Part shown: one piece after another, positions 27,360 through 40,853 of the stretch
Layout of the letters: every line of letters starts with the position of its first letter
How positions within the stretch are numbered: position 1 is the stretch's first letter
DNA from: Halictus rubicundus
Taxonomy: Eukaryota > Arthropoda > Insecta > Hymenoptera > Halictidae
NCBI RefSeq assembly: GCF_050948215.1
Contig: NC_135165.1
Span: 3,446,501-3,510,500, forward strand
Direction of reading: 5' to 3'
Length of the DNA: 64,000 nt
Notes under the pieces: model-generated
Seen by the model: only the letters and a program-made list of their open reading frames with translations
What the model was told of the DNA's origin: nothing
The model's database searches: none
Made by a program: the position numbers and the translations under genes

Positions 27360-28080
27360 CGTTGCGAATTCGGTCTCTCCCTTTTTGGAACTGTACGCGT
27401 CCAGGCGAAGGGGTCGCGGAACGAGAGCATGCGCCGGATATTGGCATAATATTTTCCAATCGAGCAAAATCGGTACGCGGCAAGCTACGTGTGGACGTGT
27501 GCCGATGCGAAAAGCCGCGCGGCGATCGGTGCCGGGGAAAGAGAAGCCGAACGGTCATGAAATTCTGTGCTCACTGTGTTCACGGAATCTGCAATAGTGG
27601 TGGGTCCGCGCGCGTACCGGTCGGCCGAGAGAGGCGGCGGCTGGCCGAGTTGTCGGTGTTGACCAAGGAGAAGTTGCGCCATTATTTACCGTTTGAATGC
27701 GCGATAAGAGAAATCGCGGCTGTTTCGGACAGACATTGTTTGGCCACGGACAGCCCGCGTACAAGCACGGCCGCGGCACCCTTCGTCCAGATTTACGCGA
27801 CGGTGCGCGCTCTGTTTGTTCCCTCGCCTCGCCCCCTCGCCATTCACTCCTTTCTCTACTTCGCCATTCACTACTCCCGCGTGCCTCGTATGCAGAGTAC
27901 TTAACGCGCTCACCAATAACGCTACCCCGGTTCCCTTTCCCTTTCGCGTCTCCCTTTTCCGCCGGCCCCCCGACTTATGAACGCGAATTGTTCCGCCGGG
28001 GGGTGGCCGCCGTCGAAAAATAATGTTACTTCCGGTTCGACCTCCGCCGAGCCTCCCTGCGCCCCAACCGCCCCCTACCC
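27360..28080. other. CpG-rich segment with an unrecognised 180-codon frame
   Basis: The plus-strand frame 27362-27904 (180 codons) is the longest one not made of simple repeats. Its product is rich in Arg, Ala, Ser and Cys, shows no domain I recognise, and overlaps several open frames on both strands. I consider it non-coding by default. The 3' part (27780-28080) is C-rich. Confidence 0.3.
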
Positions 28081-28934
28081 TTTGAACAAATCAGATACTA
28101 ACTTTGGTCCAAGAGTTCAGGCAATTTTCAAATTTGCCGCTCTACCCGAAGGCTGAAGTACTTATATACCCTGGCACTTCCTAGAAGCCCAATTATCACA
28201 CTTAATCCCACTGAAATTCTATTCAGCTCGTAAACACCAGTCAAACAAGATTTGAATTTTTCAGAAAGCTTTACAAAAATCATGTCAGAATATATTCAGT
28301 TATTCACATAACCAAAAATTGCAGATATCGCAAGAATACCAGATTTACCTATGGGCTAACATTGACTCACCGTGGGATAATATTTGCGCCACAGATTCCG
28401 CATATAGGTCAGTCAAAGTCATTTTGACGTCATATAATAGGAAGGTACAAAATGGTAATCAGAGAGGTAGGCATCGAAAGTGAGACGGTGATAGGTAGTG
28501 ATAGTGGTTAGCGGACGCCCGTTGAACACATATTTGGTCAGGGATCAGAGAGAATAATCCCTAGGATTACCCCTGGTTTTCACCTCCAATCGTACCCCCA
28601 TCATTGCCTACGCTCGAACCATCCGCTCATCCGATTGGAATATCTATCACGGATTTAAACGCCTTTCTGTCGAATTTCCGAATCTGGCGATCAACTTTGC
28701 TTTCCGTTCAGATACCGACAGCTAGAAGCGCGGCCACTACCGCCGCGGCAAAATACTCTAAACTGTCCTCGCAATCCCCTAATTGTGTCCATTGCTGCGT
28801 TGGTGCGTCCCGTAGGACATACTAATCGAAAACACAGTCACTTTCTTTGGAGGAAAATAGTTCACAGATCACATTTAAAATGATACATGCACTGTTCATT
28901 GATATTTCAATTGTTTTCAATTTGTGACATTAAT

Positions 28935-30480
28935 CAGTTACAAAATAGCATTCTCAGCGAGAGAATACTCTAAATAATTCTTCGATTTAGTAATTCGTAA
29001 CAAAATAATATTCTTAGTAATATTCTAAATAATTTTTCGATTTAGTGATTCGTGCGATGTATATATTGACCCATACTACTTATTAGGTTCCTCAAGTAGT
29101 AGCACTCTGACTTTTCTAGTCTAACTGCTGAAACAGTTCCTGTGTTTACTCTCAAAGTGGAAGACATTGGTGGGGAACAAAAGCGAATATAAAAATACCA
29201 TGGACTTACAATTTTTAGTGAATATTGACATCAGGTATATATTAATATTGTTCAAGGTAACAAAATAATTTTCTGAGTGAGAGAATACCCCAAATAACTT
29301 TTCGATTTGGTAATTCCTACACTGTATATATTGACCTATACTACTTATTAGGTTCCTCAAGTAGTAGCACTCTGGCTTTTCTAGTCCAACTGGTGAAACA
29401 GTTTTTGCGTTTACTCTCAAAGTGGAGGACATCGATGGGGAACAAAAGCGAATATAAAAATACCATGGACTTACAATTTTTAGTGAATATTGACATCAGG
29501 TATATATTAATATTGTTCAAGGTAATAAAATAATTTTCTGAGTGAGAGAATACCCCAAATAACTTTTCGATTTGGTAATTCCTACACTATATATATTGAC
29601 CTATACTACTTATTAGGTTCCTCAAGTAGTAGCACTCTGGCTTTTCTAGTCCAACTGGTGAAACAGTTTTTGCGTTTACTCTCAAAGTGGAGGACATCGA
29701 TGGGGAACAAAAGCGAATATAAAAATACCATGGACTCACAATTTTTAGTTAATATTGACATCAGGCAATATACTAATACTGTTCAAGGTAACAAAATAAC
29801 TTTCTTAGCGAGAGAATACCCCAAATAACTTCGATTTGGTAATTCCTGCACCGTATATATTGACCCATACTACTTATTAGGTTCCTCAAGTCAATAACAC
29901 TGTAACTTTTCTAGTCTAACTGGTGAAACAGTTCTTGCGTTTATTCTCAAAGTGGGAGGACATCGATGGGGAACAAAAGCCCATGGACCATCAATTTTTA
30001 GTTAATATTGACATCAGGCAATATACTAATATTGTTCAAGGTAACAAAATAACTTTCTTAGTGAGAGAATACCCCAAACAATATTTCGATTTAGTAATTC
30101 CTGCACCGTATATATTGACCCATACTACTTATTAGGTTCCTCAAGTAGTAGCACTCTGACTTTTCTAGTCCAACTAGAGAAACAGTTCTTGCGTTTATTC
30201 TGAAAGTGGAGGACATCGTTGGGGAACAAAAGCGAATATAAAAATACCATGGACTCACAATTTTTAGTTAATATTGGCATCAGGCAATATACTAATATTG
30301 TTGAAGGTAACAAAATAACTTTCTTAGTGAGAGAATACCCCAAACAATATTTCGATTTAGTAATTCCTGCGCCGTATATATTGACCCATACTACTTATTA
30401 GTACTATTACAAGTAGTAGCACTCTGACTTTTCTAGTCCAACTGGAGAAACAGTTCTTGCATTTATTCTCAAACTGTAGT
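28935..30480. repeat. Tandem array, about 265-bp unit, five full and two partial copies
   Basis: The anchor GGTTCCTCAAGTAGTAGCAC (or a close variant) starts at 29086, 29351, 29616, 29880 and 30135, with a diverged copy near 30401. The spacings are 265, 265, 264, 255 and 266 bp. The first partial unit (about 28935-29040) and the last are degraded. Units contain TTTTCTAGTC, GGGGAACAAAAGCGAATATA and TATATATTGACC(C/T)ATACTAC. In the last two full units a frame of 60-70 codons ending ILTHTTY is open; in earlier units it is interrupted. There is no similarity to a protein I know. The short spacing and the sharing of variants by neighbouring copies suggest amplification by unequal exchange. Confidence 0.95.
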
Positions 30481-30978
30481 AACATATTAATATTGTTCAA
30501 GGTAAACTATTTGAACTTGAAAAAAAAATATCAACTTGAACTGTTCAGTTGGAATTGAGACTAATGTCGGCCACGTTCGAGGAAAAATAGTGCGACAAAG
30601 GATCGATTCGGATCGACAAACCGTAAAGATCCGAAATTGAGTTCGCGTCCGGCATCGTAACCGGACGCACCGTGAACAGAACTGGTTGGTAACGTGTCCG
30701 AGGTGCAGTGGGTTGGTCGGCGGACGGCTTTTGACTTTTGATCGTGGAAAATAGCCGGTATCCGATTTGGTTAGACGGTCGGTAGGACGAGACGATGGTA
30801 TCGGGAACACGACAAGAAGGTTCGAGTTGCACGATATATGCTGCAGGAGGAAGAACCCGGGTCAATACCTGTTGATACTTCGTTCAAATAAAAGTCAACT
30901 TGTACGGTGAGTGGTTTAAAAGTCACACACACTCATGCAACTACGCGTACACGGAGGGGAGAGAACACGTGCACAAAC

Positions 30979-31011
30979 GACACACACACACACAAACACG
31001 CGCGCGCGCAT
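30979..31011. repeat. CA then CG dinucleotide repeat
   Basis: A CACACA run followed by CGCGCG, a composite alternating purine-pyrimidine tract that could adopt Z-form DNA. Confidence 0.9.
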
Positions 31012-34000
31012 ATACACAGAGAAACGTTCGCGGGGGGAACTGGGCTGACGTGTTTCCTACCGGCGTCCTCTTTCACGGAGTTTCTTCCAGGATGGAGGTG
31101 TAGCTGAAGAGGACGGGAAGAGCAGAGGGTAGCCCGGTGGAGGATGGCTCTCGAGTACATGGAAAAGTTCGAACAACTTTCATGGATACTGCCGATGGGA
31201 ACGTCTGTTCCTTCTGGCGTTTTATTATTTTAACGCTTCTGATACGCGAGCAAGCTGGCTTTTTTCCTCATCCGCCGTTCAGTCGACTTCGCGATTTTGT
31301 TTTTCAAATAAGGTTCCCCCCATCCGAACATCCCCCAAGCCCCTCGTGCCGCCACCCACCCTCTCCGCAGTCGCCTTCGTCGAACCGAGCAAACGCCACA
31401 ATTCTGGTATCAGCTGGTTGGGAACTGTTTCTCTTAGTTTGGAATTTCAGTTTCAGCCCAGTCGCAGCTTCCTAATTAAACTAACGAACGCAATCCCCGA
31501 CACGGCGCCCGCCCCTTTTTTTTTTAAATATCGCCCGCGCACCGTAAGGATACCGTTTGATGGACGAAATTAAAACGACCCCGGTTTCAATCGGGTCCGG
31601 GGAAACGTTATGGCACTGGGACCGACGGAAGCTGCTCCTAAAATTAGGACTTCTCGCGATTTTCTATGTTCTTCGTTTTTTGGTATTATCTTTAGACAGG
31701 AACGGAACTCGAATTGTCAATGTGTTATGATCGTATATTATCGATTTGTCTGTTTTTATATATAATCATTACTATTTACTGTTTGTATTATCAAAGTTCC
31801 TGCCATAGTCTCAGCTTACTGCTCTCACGCGTGCCCGCGAACATGAACCTTGGTGAATCATTATTAAAGCGACTCTTCTGACTAGTTCCGCGGGCCGAGC
31901 GACACAACTAGGACGTACCGTATCTCTTCTACGAACGCAGATGAAAAACTACTAGGGAAAAAGTTAAATGGCTTAATGGAATTTACGTAACTTCGCGGGA
32001 TCGGGCTCTTCTTCCAGGTGTATTGTTCTACGTGTATAACGCGGCAACACGATACACCGTATGGAAAAAAAGTTCTGTGCTAGTTGTTGTTTTACAGTTT
32101 AACCAACGTCCCATACAGCCGTGCTAACTTTCCGGAACAAACCATCTGACAAGAGCAAACATTATTTTAAATACGAAATTGCAAATGATAATTAAAACAG
32201 CGCGTCGTTCGAAAGTAACTCGATACTCGTGGTGTTTCATTTTGTGCAAAGAATAAAATTTTTAATTGTCAATACTGCGCTTTACATAATTTTCAAATTT
32301 TGAAAATTGTTGGAATATCTGCACAAAATACTGACAAACAGAATCGAAACTTCGATAACGAAGAATTTGAGCTTTAATAATTCTAGATGTTCAATTAAAT
32401 TTTGCACAAGATTGGAAATCAATACTTTTTGAGAAAAGCTTGAATGAAACATGTATGACAAGAAGCTTTCTTTCTGGAGTATTTAGTTTCTCATTTAACT
32501 TTTCAAATATTTATTCCATGAAGGAGGTGTGATTATAAGAAAATAGGTCTTATAGCACACAGCTTATTCTCCTATTACTATTTCTTAACAGTCAAACATC
32601 GACTGCGGGCGTTACGTTAATGCGCTTATAACGTTTCGCAGCCTACAAACGACAACTTTCAAACTTACGAACTTCGAAACGATCGAAGAATACTGACAAC
32701 TAATATTCAATACGAATAAAATTATATACAGTGACGATTCGGTCAGAAATTTTCAAAATTGCGACTAATAGAAATTTTGTGTAGATTTTGGATTTATTAT
32801 TATTACCTTCCATTAACGCGGTAGCGTATAAGAAGCAGAATAACGAGATGTGGAAATATATCATCCTAGCCAAGTAAAATGAAACTCGTTCATCAAAATG
32901 GAAGGCAAATAATTCACCTAACTATTCACGCCGTAAATTTCATTCTATCGTCATAAAAATAATATTATCTACTTTCATTAATCATTCGGCGACCTCGATT
33001 TTTTTGCTTCCATATATATATGCGTGTATGTTCGCATACCTCGTTTAATTCGTTCTACGTGACGTTTGACATTTAATTAACTCGAATAATGCAATCGCCT
33101 TAAAATGGGATATCGAAACTGATGACATATGGCACGCGATTATCTGAGACAACCATCAAGATACTTATTTGGAAACAGATAATTAAAAGGATGACACAAC
33201 TTTCTCGAATACACATACAGGGTGAGACGTTCCAATCGGACCTGCAAATGTCTTTGAAGAAGTGTTTTAAAAATTAAATCTATGTCCTCAATAAAATCAT
33301 AGATTTTGTTAGTGTATTATATACTTTGTAATCCTCATTGAATATTTCAATCTGAAACAAGTTTTGTAATGTCAGAAATTTATGTCAGAAGACATTATCG
33401 CTGTGATTATAATGAAACTCATATTTTGTTCGCTGTCATGAATAATTTCAAAATATATTTTATGAACGATGTAATAAATCGTTGCACCATTTAAGGGCGT
33501 TAATTTGTCAATTTGATTGAAAACGCGAATAAATTAAAATATTAAAATATATGTGTAAATTTATCATATATGTTTGTCATCGCCATTAGGGTTATAAATT
33601 TGCTGTTTCGCGACTGGCTGCGATCGTCCGGTGATTATTGGGTTACGAAATTTTTCATAGAGGTTTCCAAAGTGGTACGTCGTTATACAACGTTTATTGC
33701 CGCGTGAATGCCTCCCGTAAAAAGTGCAGGATTATATCTGTCCTCGTGGTCCGTCCATCGCCGCGGAACGTTGATAGGTATAATTTATGTCACGAAATTA
33801 TGAACGCGTTTTATTCACGCGAAAGCAGCGTCAAAGAAACTCATAAGAAGCTTCAACCACTCTCATAGTTTTTCCTTTTGCCGCGAGAGAGCAGAGAGAA
33901 GAGCAGCCCGGCTGCCAGCTTCGAGTCAAATACTTTACATTTCTTTTGACTTTCTCCGTGAGATTTACTTTACTTAATCCACCGGGCGCTTGCAAACTCT

Positions 34001-35955
34001 AATTATGCGTTTCGTTCCTCGTTCTATGGCGAACAGAGGCGACGAGGGAAAAAGAAAGCGAGAGAGAGAGAGAAAGGAAAAGTAAAAAGACGAGTTTAGG
34101 GTCCCGGAAATAAGCCGAGGCGAAATTCCTATTCAATATTCTTTGATCGTGCAACGGAGACGCTCGTCTTCGATTATGCCGAATGTTTCCGTGTGTATCG
34201 CACAAACACGCGCAGAGACCGCCCGCTGATATACGAAGAATTAAAATGCAAACCGTACCCCCACCCCACCCCCCGCGCGTTCCTTTTTCCCTCTCTCCCC
34301 GTTGCCGCCTTTCACCACCGTTTTCCGCGGCATTCACCATCTTGGATATTAAAACTGCAAAACAATCGCAAAGCCGGAATGAATAGACTGCGCTCAAGCA
34401 ACAGACCTGATGGCCTGAACATTTTAGAATACATGCACACCGTCGCGAACCGAGAAATCGTTAGTCTCTCGCGGACTGCGCCGCGTTGTTCCTTGGGAGA
34501 GTTCTGTCGAAAAAAAGAGATCACCGTTTTGACAGCATGTGACAGATGATGTTGGCCGTGTTTGTCACGCGGATGTTTCGGGAACAATAACCGCGAGACG
34601 GTTCTATGAAAACGGAAAGTGTGTTGAACATCACCGTTTATCTAGTTCGTTTCGTCTCCTGCGAAACATTCAAAATGTGTCAGCAAGAATGTTATGCATA
34701 AAGAAATCTTTAAAGAACAATCAAATTCTCACAAGTTCAAGTTCAATTATATCTTGCAACTTAAAAATTGTAAAGAAAACCACTGTGCAGAACGTGTGAC
34801 AAAAATTGTGCATTTCAAGCTATCTATGAAAAGAATCTTTAAAGATTCTTCTCTCGGCAAGATAGAATGCATACCGCCCTAAATTATGGACCTACTCGTA
34901 AAGCGTTGTAAGTCACGGTGAGTCGTGGAAGATCGCGGATATTTAAGTATGATTATGTGCGGAGCAATGGTTTATTTGTCACGTTCGGCGCACACGCGGA
35001 ATAAAATATCAGTTTCCGCGGAAGACGATTTCCTCCGTAAATGATTTGCATCGGTCATGCTCGGGAAAGTTTCGGTGTAAAGAGTGAAATAAATTTTGCA
35101 TAGAAATGACAAACCGAACCCGAGCTCTCGAACCGTTCCAAAACATGGAAGAAGGGTACGCCTTCGCGTTGAGACGCTCGAGCCTTTGAAATTTCGTCCA
35201 TACGGTCCGAGCACCGGTGGTAGTTACATATCTTATCGAGCGTGATATATGAAACTTCGACATTTCAGTTCACTCTTTCGAACGATCATGATTGAAGTTT
35301 CGCCGGAAGTTCGACGCGAGGAACAACCGTTGGCTCGGTTTCGCAAACAAGCGCAGAATTGCGAATTATTTCGACCAGTTCGTATCACAATATGAAATCA
35401 GAACTTTATTTTAGTTTCTCTGATAAATTCATTTTCTTAGCTTCCCGGACGCGATCCTCGAGATTACGTTCACGGGGCGGTTTCTAATTTACGATTATTA
35501 AGATTCCGAGCAAATTGATATCTTAGGGTATATATTATTTTGTAAATATAGCTAAAACTGTGGATGGCAGGATATTTTCATAAAGTGAAATAGTCACTTT
35601 TAGTGTTCCGGAGAGCCTAGAGTTAATAGGAACCGACGTAAAATTCAGCGCCGATGAATTTTCGAAATGAGTTGTCTCGATAACGAAGTCTCGAGGAAAA
35701 CAATCTCATTTTTTGTTCTTTGAGCTGGTTTTCCGAGGGGAGCCGGCCGTTCATCCCTGAAAAAGTTGCCCCCACCCCCCGGGAGGGTAAAAATGCGCGT
35801 ATTCATCGGTCGATCGGCAGAATATTCTAGCCTTCGCTTCGATTCATTGTTTTATCATGTGGTATAATAAGAAATAATAGGCGGACTCGTTTAGTTATTC
35901 GAAAATATCGGTGCATGGTGCTCGAGAATTGTGCGCGGGCAAAAGTAATCTTCAC

Positions 35956-35985
35956 AGAACGGAGCGGAACGGAACGGAACGGAAG
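35956..35985. repeat. GGAAC pentamer repeat
   Basis: About five GGAAC-like units, same motif as 21096-21164. Confidence 0.9.
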
Positions 35986-38410
35986 TGTCTCTAATCATTT
36001 CAGAGGAGAGGAACTATTGAATCGGTTGGATCGTTTCGCGGCATCCTCATTAACAATAATCAATATCGTAATATTAACAAATACCCTTGCGGGCTCTGCC
36101 GTTCGTTGCACACCGTCCACTGAACTTCACCAGACATTCTTCTGTCCCGCGTTCAAAATCAATACGGCCGTACAGTCGGCTTCGCGTAACGTAATTATAT
36201 GTATATGAAAAGCGGAATGTATTTATCTCGCCGGAACAAAGGGTACCCGGGAGGACTTCGTGAATATATGTAACACTCTATTCTCGACGCCGGTGTATTC
36301 AATTTAAAAAACTGGCAGCCCGGCAAAAATGATTACACGCCACGTTGCGATCGAAAATCTTTCAAATAATCTTTCTCTTTCGCGCGAAAAGAATTTGTAC
36401 CGTACAAAATTACGAAAATCGATCTCCTCGAAAAGTTCGGATCGGGTGTAATAATTTTACGAATGCAGTCGGAGCATTGGATACAGAATCGACGAAAACA
36501 CGGGTTCCGTAATCGATCTCGCCGACACACGGTTCTCAGCAAACACCGGTGGAAAAAATAAAACGGTTCGATGGGTTGCGCGGTTTACGTCCAATTATAT
36601 TTACGGGTTAAACATCGAGAAAAAAATTCATGGTCCGAGAAAAACCACGAAATCCAATTTCCACGGTGTAAGAAACCCGGCGTCCGCGGCAATCGTTTCC
36701 TAAAATATACTTTACGCTCGCCGTAAAAACCGGAAGCGAACAATTTTTCTCCCCTCTCGGCAAACTTTCGAAGTCGCGGTTTTCCCTTTCGAGTTTCATC
36801 GGCGTATTTACAGATCCACTTCGCGAAAACTGAATTTCATGGGAAATTCTCAGCGTTGAACAAAGAACCATCGTCCGTTCGTTGCCGAAACTTGCCGGAA
36901 CGCGTGCTCTGCTCGCCTAAACTCTGCTCACGGTTCATTTTGCCATTCCGTACACGGAGAATGTCGCGTTCGACCGAAAAGTATTAACAATTGCTGCATT
37001 CATTTGCGATCACGAGAACGGCGTTACGCGATCGATTATTTCTAATTCTGGGGACAGGTCTGCTTTTCCAGATAAATTTCAATTACCATAGCATACATAA
37101 TCACAGACTTACAAACACCTCAATTTTTTCAAATTTGAAAATAGCCTACGACCCACGCGGAAGAAGTAATAATGGAAAATATATTGGTTAAATCTTTCCA
37201 CATTTGTAACTACGACATAAACAACTCAACAGTACAGCTTCGCCGAAAAAATTTCTAATTTCTTTTTAACACATTTTGGAGCGTAAAGGGTTAATGGCAA
37301 TTTCCAAAAGACAGGGCTAGCAAAGACAGGTTGCGCCAAAGTATTTCATCGACAAGATTCCCTCTGTCAAAGAATGCAATGTCTCGGAGTAATTTAAAGC
37401 TTCCGTGGAATTCATAGTGTTCTTCATTAGCCCGCTCATTTATCGTCATTACTCTTCGCTCGGGGATGCCTAAAATTCGGGCAGAGCTTCCGCCCTGGGA
37501 CAGAAGAGTAGTGCACCCAAAGCTTGCCAAAATTCGGTTCTCACCAGAAAACTGGTATTCCTACCAAAAAATATCTGAACAAAAATTCAAAATTCAAGCT
37601 GGTAATCGTTTTACGGAAGGGGGGAGTGGTTATCGCGATGCCATAATCCGATCGAGATAAAAAGAAATCGCGCATAAATTAATCCGCTGATTCAACCTGC
37701 CGCGCGGTCGTCTGGCCGTTCCTTTTTCTTCCGGCAGGGTTGCGAGGGTGGAAAGTGGGTGGGAAAGGGTGGACACATTAACCGGTGAACTCGAAGGAAG
37801 GGTAGCTGACGCCCCGGACCGGTCACTGGTGGTTCCTGTGCCTGTGGGAGGGCGCGAATCGTGACGCGGCTTGCCCGATGGTGGTAGGTTCTATGTTGAA
37901 AACGGTTTAGGTCAAAGTGGAAAGAGGATGCGCTGGCCGAATCTGGTGGGTTGGCGGCAAGCCATAAACCTTTCCCGCGTAATCTGGACGGCTTTATAGA
38001 TTTCTAATAAAATAATGCATTAAATCAGCCGCGACTCGACTGATTGCCCCGCCCGACGGAATCGGCTCTACGATCGATGACGCTCGCGCGTATTGCGATC
38101 GAACCGACGACGTTTACTATCCGAGCCAACGATCACTAAACGCCAGATGATCTTCCACGGAGGCGAAAGGAACGCTCGACGGCTCCTACCGATTTCCGAT
38201 GTCTATCGGCCACCACTACCGATCCGACGCGAATACCCGGTTCGCCATTTTTGAAACTGTGACGAATTCTTTTGGCCACTGTGTCCGCCAATTGCTGGAA
38301 ACCTTCAGTCCTAGATCTTTACACAACTTTCCATTTTGATGGATCATCTTGCGAAAGCTTGTGATCACAGGAATATTTATCTCCCTTATTAAGAAGTCCA
38401 GCTAAGTAGT

Positions 38411-38432
38411 ACACTCTGTGCACACAGAGTGT
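38411..38432. repeat. Perfect 10-bp inverted repeat with 2-bp loop
   Basis: ACACTCTGTG and CACAGAGTGT flank CA. Immediately to the right is CAAAAATGTCCGAATACC, resembling the inner part of the terminus of the 674-bp palindromic element at 40854. It may be a remnant of a related element end. Confidence 0.6.
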
Positions 38433-40853
38433 CTCAAAAATGTCCGAATACCTTGAAAACATCCGCAGTGTATCACATGTTTTCGAAAAAGCATTTTAAT
38501 TAAAGATATTTTACATTCACGAGTGTCGTAACGTGGTTGTGACGTAGCTTCATTAAAATCATTCTGTCACACGCGATAATCTAATAATAATACGTCTGGC
38601 CCGACAACAAGATATAAATTTACATTTATCCGCGCGCGTAATCATGATTTTCCTTGTTGAATTTTATCTTGAGTTATTTTTAACTAATTGACACGGCCGT
38701 GATGCAGGCAAATATTGATGTAAACACTTTTGTAAACAGTCCCCGTTGTAAAGAATATCTCCGATAATTATATCGTCGCCTTAATTACGCGCAATAAAGG
38801 ACAACGGTATAAATATAAATAACGAAGTGAGTCTGGAGAAACGCAGCGTCTTGAATATAATTATATGAAAAACATTTTTAAAAATTGCATGGTAAAGTAC
38901 AGTTTTTCAAACTTTACACCTACTTGTACATTTTATAGAAGGTGAAGATATAGATAAATGAAGGTGAAGTAATATTTCACCAGTGTTTAACAGCGAGCAT
39001 AAAATCGCTTTGCATTCCCGGCGGTAGAGTGCAACAAAGTAACTATCGGAGTCACAAAGAAGATCCTGAGGGGTTAGAGAAATAAATTCCCTTTTTCGCC
39101 GCGTTTATGGGGAAAAGGGGCGTGGGAGGCACTCGTCAGGGTTACTTCACCTTTCACGGATTAGACGAAGAGACACGTCGTCGAATGAAAGCCGAACGAG
39201 GGAAGCTACTGCGCGCGGCTGAGTGAGCGAACGGAATAAATTCTTGCATCAAGATTCAAATAAACGCATTCCAAGCCGCGAGCAAACCTCTATCCCACGT
39301 CGGATGCGATTCGCAATACTGCGATCTATCCCCCCACACCCCCATCCCCCACCCCCTCTGTTTCCCGTTGTGTCTTACTCGCTTCGAATCGTCCCTTGGC
39401 GCGTTCTTGTTTCTGATCCCGAATAAAATATCCTAAAGGAATTTCGTGCGAGCACGTTCCGCACGCGAACTATTTCTTGCCGCCACGTTGCCAGCGAAAT
39501 GTCGACTATCGCCGCAAATCGATTATAATACGCGAGAGTTTCGAGATCGCACGGCAAAAAATATTTACTCCTCGAAGAGGATAAAATTGCTGACGTGGTA
39601 CTTTGCAAGTATATTTTTCACATTGCTCTGTAGTTTTCTACGAAGACTTTTCAAAAATGGTGAATTTTTTCCTCGATTGTTTGTGATCACGAGCCATTTG
39701 TTGTTTAGGGACATTCTGAATATTTTTTTGCAAAATTAGAATACCTGAACTGTCGTTTTCTATGAAGATTTTGTAATTTGTGATTAGAGTACACTGTGAG
39801 TTGGAATTGTTTAAATTTGTGGAACGATGAGGCGAAAAGGTTAGGGTTCTTTTATTTTACAAATATTTGTAAGACTTTGAAACTTTTCTGCTTCATAAAC
39901 TCGACCTACCTTTTTATTTTCCTGCTTCGATTGATTTCCTTTGCTGCCTGTGCCTTCTTTAAAGAACTCGCCAAATTCCTCTCGAAGCGGGACGGGAACG
40001 TCGAATAAAACGATCGAGGTAAACAATAGTTGGTCTACTATATTTAAACAATTTAACGCCGCCGAAAACGTGCGAACGATTCAACCACGAAATTGTTCCA
40101 CGATTTAGAACATGATCTACAGTACCTACAGGAAAAACTCGTTTCGAATTTCTTCAAATGATTAAGGGTCGAAATAAATTATTGTACCCTCGATTACTAT
40201 GCAACCGAAGCAGAAAATTCGCAGTCTGCTCGTCATGAAAAATTCAGCGGAAATTAGGTACGACACGTCGGGTAGGTTGTGATTGTAGAAACACCGGTTA
40301 ATGAATTCAATTATTATTGCAGCTCGGCTTTAGCTTCTGATCTTTAGATCCCCTTCAATTGTCAATGTCGGAAAAGGGTTCTCGATTCAGGCAAACGCCT
40401 TCCCGCTCGATCTAGCACAATTTCAAATGACGTAACTTCAAAGCCGTTTAATCCTCTTAACGAAGCCATACAGAGGGACAAGGTATAGTCTCCGCTCTTG
40501 TGTTCAGCATCTTAGCCCTTCGTTATTTTGGCTCTTCCCGAAGTTAACCTCAAGAAAGGAGATTGTAAGTTCACGTACATGGACCATCAACTGCACCTCG
40601 ATAGATGCAAACTTTCTCGAACTATGGCCGATTCGTCGTTAACTCGTCCCAGCAACTTGTTTTAGCTACGTACCGAGGAACCGCAACGTCTGCAAAGAAA
40701 TAACGAGCTCTGCCTTCCGGGTCTAACAACTGATCTAACAACTAATGGATAACTTTGGTAATAACATGTTAATGCGCAACTTTCGATGGACTCTTTTTTC
40801 CTCGTCGACGATGCGCGAGACGGTTCCCTTACGTAACCCTGAAATTGGACATA

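Larger units (their letters stand above)
22491..28934. other. Non-coding, includes two CpG-rich segments
   Basis: Contains the AT tract at 22711, C14 at 24343, and the CpG-rich segments 25200-26320 and 27360-28080. No exon was recognised. Confidence 0.5.
30511..40851. other. Non-coding, mostly unique sequence
   Basis: Contains the CA/CG tract at 30979, the GGAAC repeat at 35956 and the hairpin at 38411. The stretch from about 32100 to 33600 is AT-rich without long frames. Around 37280-37294 a GCGTAAAGGGTTAA motif resembles a lone piggyBac-type end. Confidence 0.55.

Noticed and set aside
27362..27904. 180-codon plus-strand frame
   Set aside because: No recognisable domain, overlapping frames on the other strand are similarly open, and the segment is CpG-rich, so the length alone is weak evidence.
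28935..30480. CRISPR-like repeated structure
   Set aside because: The units are contiguous near-identical monomers of about 265 bp without unique spacers, in a eukaryotic genome.
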